Source: a virus. Taken from it: a DNA stretch of 21,402 bases. The stretch lies in the IMG/VR virus record IMGVR_UViG_3300025141_000919, positions 1-21,402 of that record. The stretch is one strand, 5' to 3'. A program made the position numbers and the translations under genes. Positions 9,101 to 14,691 of the stretch are shown one piece after another (the first letter of the stretch is position 1; every line of letters begins with the position of its first letter). The notes beneath the pieces are model-generated. The model was not told the DNA's origin and searched no databases. It saw only the letters and a program-made list of their open reading frames with translations.

Positions 9101-9166
9101 AGAGCAATCGAGTTTATTGCTGTTGATTTTGTAATCACGGATTCAGGAGCATCGTTTGAAGACTAA
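6161..9166 (+). CDS. 18: Contractile tail sheath protein, gp18-like (unusually large)
   Basis: Subunit of the contractile sheath around the tail tube. The N-terminus has the sheath signature FISPGVFIDEIDNS and VGPAIIGRTERGPALKPITV. The C-terminal domain (about residues 845-1001) has QFPQEGLVIFGQKTLQ, NVRRLMIFLKKEISRAAKSL, NRFVGMVKPLLLSVK and a final strand (IEFIAVDFVITDSG), the conserved handshake/core region. At 1001 aa it is much longer than T4 gp18 (659 aa). The extra length lies in the middle, rich in Gly, Ser, Asp and Asn, as expected for variable outer domains. AAGGAG at 6147-6152 supports the start. The gene appears to be a single-gene unit between two copies of the motif, with a hairpin behind it. 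Confidence 0.93.
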   Translation: MSSIDRRYKFISPGVFIDEIDNSQRPRAPAPVGPAIIGRTERGPALKPITVSSFSEFIEAFGNPVAGGSSDDVWRNGNYTSPTYAAYAAQAWLKNSSTATVVRLLGAEHGGATAAGKAGWQTTALTDAGASSGGGAYGLFISTNTAGSGPNTTRETGALAAIFYCNEGCFELSGAIRNPYEKSGGLGDLSATGTCAMIQNVGSNYEYIGQIKNGAGTLQLKTNFNFNPNSEKYIRKVFNTNPVKTNADINSSTVTYWLGETFDNWMDSQLKEYSTATTGSTVGFVVGLLASGSGVTGDQAKHRHGMKDSTTGWVFSQDISTNSGSWTSTAVGVALESVQNLFYFKTMDSGEATQRKYKISIEDIRPSSNNTDPYGSFSVSVRLATDTDNAPKVVEKFSSCNLNPNSNNYVAKKIGTEYRTWDDTNRKYTIKGEYPGRSNFIRVVMNEDVDSGYHDTQCLPFGCYGPKTIIPFAVCSASNGVAYEYPSSPLVYTATGALNVSDELWKTKELEDAAYVKGADSIMNSYAKSGEAGIGPVFVHLGYGSLTASMYFPELGLREDSKSGSLANPKSAYWGATYNKYNSNQHDPSFVDTIKYINHKDSITTGLLEDSWIFTLDDLMISSSHGYWAVNKRADQKSFTTDGSGHPGVDTGTWKDLLRAGWGKFTVPLYGGDDGLDITESDPFRNSQWTGTPTDVNSYSYNSVKRAIDSIADPDEVEINAATAPGITNESLTNQLMEVCEARGDALAIIDVKGGFKPKSENANSFASRLGSIDTVVDNLQDRNLNTSYGCAYYPWVKISDSINATTLWAPPSVVALGVFSSTDMKEAPWFAPAGFTRGGLSDGAAGIPVVQVEARLTKDERDDLYLAKVNPIAQFPQEGLVIFGQKTLQAAPSALDRINVRRLMIFLKKEISRAAKSLLFDPNTKVTWNRFVGMVKPLLLSVKVRLGLEDFKLILDETTTTPDLIDQNIMYAKIILKPTRAIEFIAVDFVITDSGASFED

Positions 9167-9172
9167 TAGTGG

Positions 9173-9190
9173 GGGGTGATTTTTCACCCC
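9173..9190 (+). terminator. Hairpin after tail sheath gene (weak terminator candidate)
   Basis: GGGGTGA (9173-9179) pairs with TCACCCC (9184-9190) around a TTTT loop, starting 7 bases after the sheath stop. No U-tract follows and the late promoter motif begins 4 bases later. It may act as a weak terminator, an mRNA 3' end stabiliser or an insulator. Confidence 0.5.
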
Positions 9191-9193
9191 TGC

Positions 9194-9202
9194 ACTATTT
9201 AT
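9194..9202 (+). promoter_or_regulatory. Putative late promoter motif ACTATTTAT before tail tube gene
   Basis: Exact motif copy (context GCACTATTTATAATG), 32 bases before the tail tube ATG and directly behind the sheath hairpin. Confidence 0.65.
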
Positions 9203-9225
9203 AATGATAAGGGAGAAAGAAAAAC

Positions 9226-9753
9226 ATGGCACAAGGATTTTGGTCAGACCCTCTAGTAGAACCTAAACGATCATATAGGTGGGTATTATATTTAGGCGGC
9301 ATGCCAACTTGGATTATTAAGACGGTTAAAAAACCATCATTTACTGTTACTGAGAGCCCTCATCAATATTTGAATCACACATTCTATTACCCTGCAAGAG
9401 TTCAGTGGAATACGATTGAGATTACTTTGGCAGATCCTGTGGATCCCGATGCTTCAGATTCAATGTTGGCTCGCTTATTTGCTGCGGGCTATGAATACCC
9501 TCTAGATTCAGCTACTACTACTACGGTTTCTAAAATTAAATCAATTGAAGCTTTGGGCGAAATTAAGATTGTACAGCTTGGGGCAGAAGGCGAAGACATA
9601 GAGACATGGACTTTGACAAATTCTTTTATTACGGCTGTTGATTTCGGAGCCCTAGATTACGCCTCAGATGAAATGGTTAACATTTCTTTAACAATACGTT
9701 ATGATTGGGCTGAGCTTATCGTTCCAGCCGGCCGGGCGATCCCACCGGGTTAA
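9226..9753 (+). CDS. 19: Tail tube protein, gp19-like
   Basis: Hexameric rings of this protein form the inner tail tube through which DNA passes. Evidence: 175 aa (T4 gp19 is 163), location directly after the sheath gene, and the order of strands. An N-terminal 'YRWVLYLGG' strand is followed by 'IIKTVKKPSFTVTES' (T4: 'FTFQCKATALPAG'), the block VQWNTIEITLADPVDP, and a C-terminal part with IKIVQLGAEGEDIETWTLTN and a final VNISLTIRYDWAEL, matching the T4 ending 'FEVTLALDYWE'. GGGAG stands 11 bases before the start. It shares a transcript with the next gene, 19 bases downstream. Confidence 0.88.
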   Translation: MAQGFWSDPLVEPKRSYRWVLYLGGMPTWIIKTVKKPSFTVTESPHQYLNHTFYYPARVQWNTIEITLADPVDPDASDSMLARLFAAGYEYPLDSATTTTVSKIKSIEALGEIKIVQLGAEGEDIETWTLTNSFITAVDFGALDYASDEMVNISLTIRYDWAELIVPAGRAIPPG

Positions 9754-9772
9754 AGAATAAAAGAGGTAATTA

Positions 9773-10633
9773 ATGACACAGAATAGAAACGAAGAGCGTA
9801 TCGGCTCGATGCCCGGTATCTCTTCTCCGGCGCCTATTGCTGAGCAATCGGGCGCTTCATTTGATTTTTCAGTTCCAACAGAATTTGTTGATTTGCCTTC
9901 AAGGGGTACATTTTATCCCGAAGGCCACCCTTTGCGCAACAAAGAAAGTGTTGAAATACGTTATATGACAGCAAAGGATGAAGATACTTTAACAAACCGC
10001 AGTCTTATTCAAAAGGGAATTGTTTTAGACCGATTAATAAAAAATATTTTAGTTGATAAGATGATCAATGTTAATTCACTTTTGTTGGGCGATAAAAACG
10101 CCATTATTGTTGCTGCAAGATCAACAGGATATGGGAATATGTATGATACACAAGTCACATGTCCGTCTTGTTTTGAGAATAGCGAACAAAGCTTTGATTT
10201 AAATAATTTAAAATTGCAGTTTCCCGACAAGGAGAGGTTAAAAAGTTTAGAAGCAACGAAAAATGATGACGATACATTTTCATTTACATTGCCGAAAACT
10301 AAAGCTGTGGTCAAAGCCAGATTATTATCTGGCGCAGACGAGAAGAAGCTTGAGCAACTTCAAGCAAACAAAAAGAAAAGTAATCTTCCCGAAACACCAA
10401 TAGTTGATCAACTTAGAACTTGCATAGTAGAAGTTAATGGACAAGCAGGAGCATCAAGTGTTAATAAGTTTATTGACGTTATGCCATTGTTTGATGGAAG
10501 ATATTTCCGAAAAATTTATAATAAATTAACTCCAAACGTTGATATGAAGCACGGCTTTCAGTGTCCTGAGTGCGAATATGAAACGGACGTGGAGGTTCCG
10601 CTGACAGCGGACTTTTTTTGGCCTGACCGATAA
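9773..10633 (+). CDS. 26: gp26-family baseplate/tail assembly protein with two CxxC pairs (zero-frame product)
   Basis: Belongs to the T4 gp26-type baseplate family, recognised from FVDLPSRGTFYPEGHPLRNK (residues 38-57), VEIRYMTAKDEDTLTN (60-75) and GYGNMYDTQVTCPSC (119-133). Two CxxC pairs, C130/C133 and C264/C267, could bind one zinc ion. T4 gp26 is a baseplate hub component. In many relatives the gene stands before the tape measure, the position of tail assembly chaperones. The zero-frame product (286 aa) ends FFWPDR. The run of seven Ts just before this stop opens into a second conserved-looking frame without its own start, so a longer frameshift product is likely (see 10605-10811). AGAGGT at 9762-9767 supports the start. 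Confidence 0.8.
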   Translation: MTQNRNEERIGSMPGISSPAPIAEQSGASFDFSVPTEFVDLPSRGTFYPEGHPLRNKESVEIRYMTAKDEDTLTNRSLIQKGIVLDRLIKNILVDKMINVNSLLLGDKNAIIVAARSTGYGNMYDTQVTCPSCFENSEQSFDLNNLKLQFPDKERLKSLEATKNDDDTFSFTLPKTKAVVKARLLSGADEKKLEQLQANKKKSNLPETPIVDQLRTCIVEVNGQAGASSVNKFIDVMPLFDGRYFRKIYNKLTPNVDMKHGFQCPECEYETDVEVPLTADFFWPDR

Positions 10634-10811
10634 ATATATTGAATCTGTTTACGAGCAGTTTTTTGCATTAAAATATCATGGCGGATGGAGCTTTATTGAA
10701 GCATACAATTTGCCAATTAAAATAAGAACTTGGTTTGTACAACGTCTAATAAAAGAAAAAGAAAAAGAAATTGAAGCTGTAGAAAAAGCAAATAAAGGAG
10801 CCAGCAGATAA
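10605..10811 (+). CDS. Frameshift extension of gp26-family gene (gp51/tail-chaperone-like C-terminus)
   Basis: After a TGA at 10602-10604 this frame stays open to TAA at 10809-10811. From GGC at 10620 it reads GLTDKYIESVYEQFFALKYH, then GGWSFIEAYNLPIKIRTWFV and a charged helical end. It contains no ATG or GTG start and no ribosome-binding site, yet it looks like real protein: a 'YHGGWSF.EAYNLPI..R.w....' pattern that I associate with T4-like gp51/chaperone C-termini. The frame is +1 (equivalently -2) relative to the upstream gene, and the two meet at T7 (10613-10619). The fusion would have about 345 residues. The terminator starts within its stop codon. Alternative: an unrelated ORF using a rare start, which I think unlikely. 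Confidence 0.7.
   Translation, partial: QRTFFGLTDKYIESVYEQFFALKYHGGWSFIEAYNLPIKIRTWFVQRLIKEKEKEIEAVEKANKGASR
10611..10622 (+). other. Candidate programmed frameshift site (seven-T run)
   Basis: The zero frame reads GAC TTT TTT TGG and stops four codons later. With two Phe codons in P and A sites on seven Ts, tRNA can re-pair perfectly after a -2 slip, or after +1 onto the last TTT. Both lead into the open frame GGC CTG ACC. A -1 slip would hit TGA two codons on (TTG GCC TGA), so only +1 or -2 is productive. Confidence 0.65.
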
Positions 10812-10840
10812 AGGACGCCCAACGAGCGTCCTTTATTTTA
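10810..10840 (+). terminator. Rho-independent terminator after gp26-family gene
   Basis: AAAGGACGC (10810-10818) pairs perfectly with GCGTCCTTT (10826-10834) around the loop CCAACGA and is followed by ATTTTA. The stem begins inside the stop codon of the frameshifted frame, so it closes the tube/gp26 unit. Confidence 0.85.
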
Positions 10841-10848
10841 TGTGAAAC

Positions 10849-10857
10849 ACTATTTAC
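10849..10857 (+). promoter_or_regulatory. Putative late promoter motif (ACTATTTAC) before tape-measure/baseplate operon
   Basis: Copy of the recurring motif with one change at the last base, 27 bases before the next ATG and just behind the terminator. It would drive the long unit that runs to about 21183, as no other terminator or motif copy is seen within it. Confidence 0.55.
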
Positions 10858-10875
10858 TCAAAGGAGAAAAATCAA

Positions 10876-11208
10876 ATGGAAAAACTCCCAATTATTGAAA
10901 TTGATTTAGGTTTTGCAAAAAAAGAAGTGCTGAATGAAAATTTATATAAATTGTTCACGGGCGCTGTAGGGTTATTTTTAAAGGGCATTGGCATTGATAT
11001 TGACAAACTAGCAATTCCGGTAAGATTAACCGGCACCAAGAAAGAGATTGATGCTTTAAAGAGAGCTTTAAACAACTCTAAGCAATATATTAAAACTGCA
11101 AATATGCACGGCGCGGATAGTGATGAGGCGGCTTCAAAGAAGAAAGAGCTTTTAACTGCTGTTTCAAACTTTGAAGAAGTAACAAAAATCAAATGGCCAG
11201 TTAAATAG
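10876..11208 (+). CDS. Small unknown protein before tape measure, 110 aa
   Basis: I do not recognise this family. AAGGAG at 10861-10866 gives a clear start. The product is lysine-rich and mostly helical: KLPIIEIDLGFAKKEVLN, a hydrophobic patch GAVGLFLKGIGIDIDKLAIP, then amphipathic helices (KKEIDALKRALNNSKQYIK; SKKKELLTAVSNFEEVTK). It has no signal peptide, and the hydrophobic patch is too short and charged to be a sure membrane segment. It is the first gene of the tape-measure operon and ends 12 bases before the tape measure start. A role as tail assembly partner of the tape measure, or as a minor tail component, is inferred from position only. Confidence 0.75.
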   Translation: MEKLPIIEIDLGFAKKEVLNENLYKLFTGAVGLFLKGIGIDIDKLAIPVRLTGTKKEIDALKRALNNSKQYIKTANMHGADSDEAASKKKELLTAVSNFEEVTKIKWPVK

Positions 11209-11220
11209 GAACTTTAAGAT

Positions 11221-13584
11221 ATGACAGACGAAAATTCACAACTTGGCCCAGAAAAAGTAACACAACTAAAGAAGGAAGTGGACAACCTTGTTGCGGCTCT
11301 TAATATTGCCGGCAGCACCTTTGCAGATTTTAAAAAAGAGGCCGACAAAGCGATGAGCCAAGCGGCCATCAAGGCCGAGGCCATGGCCAATAGTATGGGA
11401 ACCATGTTGGACTATTCCAAAGAGGTTGAACTAACACTTACGGCCCAAGCAAGAGCTTATAAGGCCGCCAACGACGCGCTGGATGAAGAAATAAAAAACA
11501 TTGAGAAAAAGCTCAAGGCAAATAACATCGAGCAACTACAGGCCGACCGCGAGATCAGCACACTCAAAGAGAAGAAAAAACATTTAAAGGATATACACGA
11601 TCAAGAGGAATCAATAGGCCGGGCGACACTACATGGCGCCGATGCTGCTGAAAGTTTCTTAGAATCTCTGGGCCTACAACGAAAAGAGCAGGAAGGAATT
11701 CTAGGCATACTCGCAAAATCAAAACAAACACAGGAAGGTTTTGGCAGAGCGCTTGGGAAGTCGGTCAAGTCTGGTAAAATGTTTGCAAACGCTATGCAGA
11801 CTGCCGGCGAAGGAATAACACAGGCCAGCATTGCAATGATGCATCTTGGTGCACGCGGTGGAGAGTTGTGGGGCGTCAAAATGCCGGGTTTGGTTGAAGC
11901 AATTAAAGACTCGTTGACGCTGCCTGCGGAATTATATCGTTCATATGGTAATATGGAAGAATATAACGATATGATTATAGAGAGTAGAAGTGAGTTGGCC
12001 AAGTGGGGTGTAACAGAAAAAGAAGCGGGCAAGGCAATTGCAGAGTTGGCATCGACAATACCAGATTTTAACATAGCCAGCAAAAGCGCTCAAAAGGAGA
12101 TGAGAAATGTCACCACTGCGCTTGAAAAAATGGGATTTGACACCAAAACAACAATTGGAACTCAAGAAAACTTAATTAAGACGCTGGGCATGGCTCCGAA
12201 AGAAGCAGCCAAATACACAAAGAGTTTGGCCGGCTTAAGCAAGCAAATGAAAGTTGGTAATAAGTTTTTCCAAGATATGCAAAGCTCAATGGAACAACTA
12301 GCGGCCTTCACAAAAGACAAGGCAATAAAAGTATTTGAAAAAATGACGACAACCGCTCATACAATGGGCCTTTCCATCGGACAACTTTGGAAGACTGTAG
12401 AGGGGTTTCAAACTTTTGATAGCGCATCACAAAAAGTTGCAGAATTCAATATTGCTCTTGGTGGGCCGTACCTTAATACAATAAAGATGATGAAAGCGGC
12501 TCACGACGAGCCAATAAAAGTAATAGAGCAAATGCAAGATGCGTTTAAAGCGTCTGGCAAGAGTTTGAACGACATGTCGCCCGCAATGGTAAAATACATG
12601 GCCAGCACCATTAACGTAAGCAAGGCGGAATTAAAGAGGATTATGGGTAGCAAAGAGGCGCTCAAAAAGTGGGGAGAAGAACAGAAAAAGTCTGAAAAAA
12701 GACAAGAAAGCCTCAATAAAATGGTACTAAAAGCCCAAGACATCTTTGTGGAGCTTACTAATGTGATACGTGAGGTTTTTTTCGAAAATGACGACTTTAT
12801 TAAACAAATGAAAGATATGATTAAAAGCACCGGCGCTTGGATTAAAGAAAACAAGTGGTTGATTGACACATTTATATATTTTGTTAAACCACCCGGTGCG
12901 CTTCTTGCTCTTATGGCCGGCGGCATCCTTGCGATAACCGGAAAACTGCTTCTGATGAACATACAGATAAGGGCCATGTCCGGTGGCGTCCACGGCGTTG
13001 GTACTGGGCTGTCGAGTGTGTTTGGTGGTAGTGGCTTGTCGAACACCATGGGGGGAATGGGAAAAATGATGAAGGGCCTTGGCGGGATTGCAATGCTTGC
13101 CGGCACTGCATTTAGTGTTCTTTCTGACCTTTCGAACGCCGACACAAGGAAAAAGAAAAGAGTGGCACAGGGCGGCGCGGGCGGCGCACTTGCCGGCGCC
13201 GCCACAGGCGCCGCAATTGGATCGTTTTTTCCGGGCGTTGGAACTGTTCTTGGCGCCGGCGTCGGTGCCGCGGTCGGCCATTTCACCGGTAAAGCCGTAG
13301 CAGAAGATGTCCCACCGATTTCGGGCGCAACGGCGATAATAACGCCAAAAGGGCCGATTGGTTTAAGCCCCGGAGATATAGTGTCTGCTGGGCGTACCGG
13401 TGGCTCAATGGATAAGGGTTTTAAATCTTTAGCAGGGACACAAAACAAAACGAACGAATTATTACAAGCGCTGCTTAATAAAGATAGCAATGTTTACATG
13501 GACGGCGACAAAATAACGAGAAAGGTAAATGGTAAGAATACGCGAAACGCTATGTACGGCGATCACAGTACCGCCTTAAGCTAA
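11221..13584 (+). CDS. Tail tape measure protein (T4 gp29 role)
   Basis: Predicted to set tail length and lie in the tube lumen before ejection. The 787 residues are mainly helical. The N-terminal 150 form charged coiled coils (IKNIEKKLKANNIEQLQ). A central helical region follows, then hydrophobic segments near residues 557-583 (GALLALMAGGILAITG) and a Gly/Ala-rich stretch near 651-694 (ALAGAATGAAIGSFFPGVG). The end reads NVYMDGDKITRKVNGK, a pattern common at tape measure C-termini. Its place after the tube and the frameshifted chaperone-like gene, and before the baseplate genes, supports the role. At about 0.15 nm per residue the tail would be near 118 nm. Direct similarity to gp29 is not evident to me, so I give no symbol. 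Confidence 0.85.
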   Translation: MTDENSQLGPEKVTQLKKEVDNLVAALNIAGSTFADFKKEADKAMSQAAIKAEAMANSMGTMLDYSKEVELTLTAQARAYKAANDALDEEIKNIEKKLKANNIEQLQADREISTLKEKKKHLKDIHDQEESIGRATLHGADAAESFLESLGLQRKEQEGILGILAKSKQTQEGFGRALGKSVKSGKMFANAMQTAGEGITQASIAMMHLGARGGELWGVKMPGLVEAIKDSLTLPAELYRSYGNMEEYNDMIIESRSELAKWGVTEKEAGKAIAELASTIPDFNIASKSAQKEMRNVTTALEKMGFDTKTTIGTQENLIKTLGMAPKEAAKYTKSLAGLSKQMKVGNKFFQDMQSSMEQLAAFTKDKAIKVFEKMTTTAHTMGLSIGQLWKTVEGFQTFDSASQKVAEFNIALGGPYLNTIKMMKAAHDEPIKVIEQMQDAFKASGKSLNDMSPAMVKYMASTINVSKAELKRIMGSKEALKKWGEEQKKSEKRQESLNKMVLKAQDIFVELTNVIREVFFENDDFIKQMKDMIKSTGAWIKENKWLIDTFIYFVKPPGALLALMAGGILAITGKLLLMNIQIRAMSGGVHGVGTGLSSVFGGSGLSNTMGGMGKMMKGLGGIAMLAGTAFSVLSDLSNADTRKKKRVAQGGAGGALAGAATGAAIGSFFPGVGTVLGAGVGAAVGHFTGKAVAEDVPPISGATAIITPKGPIGLSPGDIVSAGRTGGSMDKGFKSLAGTQNKTNELLQALLNKDSNVYMDGDKITRKVNGKNTRNAMYGDHSTALS

Positions 13585-13594
13585 GGAGAAATAA

Positions 13595-14347
13595 ATGGCG
13601 ACAAAAAGAAAATACCCGTTAATGAGTGATGTTGAAGAAGCCAAACGCACAACAGTCACTGATTATATGAAAAGGCATCAAATTGCATTTGAACACATCG
13701 CCACCGGGAATAAAGTAAAGTTTTTAGCTTTTTTAACTGCGTTTAATGATGCTTATGCTTCAAACTGGAAAACAGAGAATGTGTATGGTCGTATGGATCC
13801 GCTGGCTGTATTTCAAAATACGCAGAGAACTTTAACTATTGGATGGAGCATACCTTCGGAGGGTGTTATTGACGGGGCAAATAATTTAGTAAAAATCAGA
13901 AATTTTGTACAAATGTTGTATCCTGTTTACGAAGAGGGTTCTTTAGGTGTTTCTGGAATTAAAGCGGCACCACTGGTACGTTTGGGCTTTGTTAACTTGG
14001 CGACAGAGGGTGAAAAAGAAGGTTTTACAAGCCTTGTTGGTTTTATACAAAATATTACTTTTGCTCCAGATATGGAAGCTGGCTTTTTTGATCATGTGTC
14101 CGCGAAGGGAAAGCCTTATTTGTATCCTAAATCAGTAACACTTAATATTACATTCCAAGTGTTACATACTAGAAAAGTTGGCTTTGTTGGCAAGAAGTTC
14201 GCTGGAACCGGCCAGTCATTTCCTTATCAAGTTGATACTGAGCACAAAAAACAGTGGAGCACAACGAAAAGCTCAAGAGACCAAACGCAGGCGTCTGATG
14301 GTCTTAATGAAGTCGCCAGCGCAAACCAAAGCAAGGTTACAGGATAA
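13595..14347 (+). CDS. Baseplate tube-initiator protein, gp48/gp54-like
   Basis: Predicted baseplate protein forming the first ring on which the tail tube is built. Family features: an aromatic-rich first half (MKRHQIAFEHIATGNKVKFL), the strand RTLTIGWSIPSEG, then VKIRNFVQMLYPVYEE, a PLVRLGFVNLA strand, GFIQNITFAPDMEAGFF and YPKSVTLNITFQVLHTRKVG. This tube-like beta pattern (the 'l.w.lp......a..n..f...l.p' segment and the final 'yP..v.l.i.f.vlh') occurs in gp48/gp54-type proteins, which share the gp19 fold. At 250 aa it is shorter than T4 gp48 (364 aa) and gp54 (320 aa). AAGGAG overlaps the tape measure stop. The stop codon shares one base with the next start (TAATG). Which of the two T4 proteins it replaces is unclear. 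Confidence 0.7.
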   Translation: MATKRKYPLMSDVEEAKRTTVTDYMKRHQIAFEHIATGNKVKFLAFLTAFNDAYASNWKTENVYGRMDPLAVFQNTQRTLTIGWSIPSEGVIDGANNLVKIRNFVQMLYPVYEEGSLGVSGIKAAPLVRLGFVNLATEGEKEGFTSLVGFIQNITFAPDMEAGFFDHVSAKGKPYLYPKSVTLNITFQVLHTRKVGFVGKKFAGTGQSFPYQVDTEHKKQWSTTKSSRDQTQASDGLNEVASANQSKVTG

Positions 14348-14688
14348 TGGCTGTTTCAAGATACAACAATCGTGAAACTTTTTTCAATAACAGTGATATA
14401 TATGAAAATGTTTTTCAAAAAAGAGGCGTAAAACATATAAAACAATATGGTACGCCAGTCATTGATTTTCCTTTGGCTGAAGAAATAAGAGATTTAAAAC
14501 TGGAAACCCACACTTGGAAATCCAACGACAGCTTTTATAAATTGGCTTACGAACATTATGGTGATCCCTCTTATTGGTGGATTATTCCATGGTTCAATAA
14601 GAAGCCCACCGAGTTCCACTTTCAACTGGGTGATTTGGTTTATATTCCGGGCCCCCTAATAGAAGTCTTGGTTGTAGCAGGGTTTTAA
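14347..14688 (+). CDS. 53: Baseplate wedge protein with LysM-like fold, gp53-like
   Basis: Predicted baseplate wedge component. The 113 residues carry a LysM-like stretch: HTWKSNDSFYKLAYEHYGDP, then SYWWIIPWFN and LGDLVYIPGP. The 'D.fy.lA...YGdp.yWw.i...N' pattern is shared by T4 gp53 and P2 gpX-type baseplate proteins. It is shorter than T4 gp53 (196 aa), keeping mainly the LysM-like core plus an N-terminal segment (RYNNRETFFNNSDIYENVFQ). It starts on the last base of the preceding stop (TAATG), so translation is probably coupled. A P2 gpX-like assignment would be an equally fair name. Confidence 0.75.
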   Translation: MAVSRYNNRETFFNNSDIYENVFQKRGVKHIKQYGTPVIDFPLAEEIRDLKLETHTWKSNDSFYKLAYEHYGDPSYWWIIPWFNKKPTEFHFQLGDLVYIPGPLIEVLVVAGF

Positions 14689-14691
14689 TAA

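Noticed and set aside
10613-10633. A -1 frameshift at the T run
   Set aside because: The -1 frame reads TTG GCC TGA, so it stops within two codons. Only +1 or -2 gives a long product.
12501-13490. Long minus-strand open frame (329 codons) and a second one at 12727-13281
   Set aside because: Both lie opposite the tape measure gene, have compositions expected from antisense of Gly/Ala/Lys-rich codons, and lack ribosome-binding sites or family resemblance.
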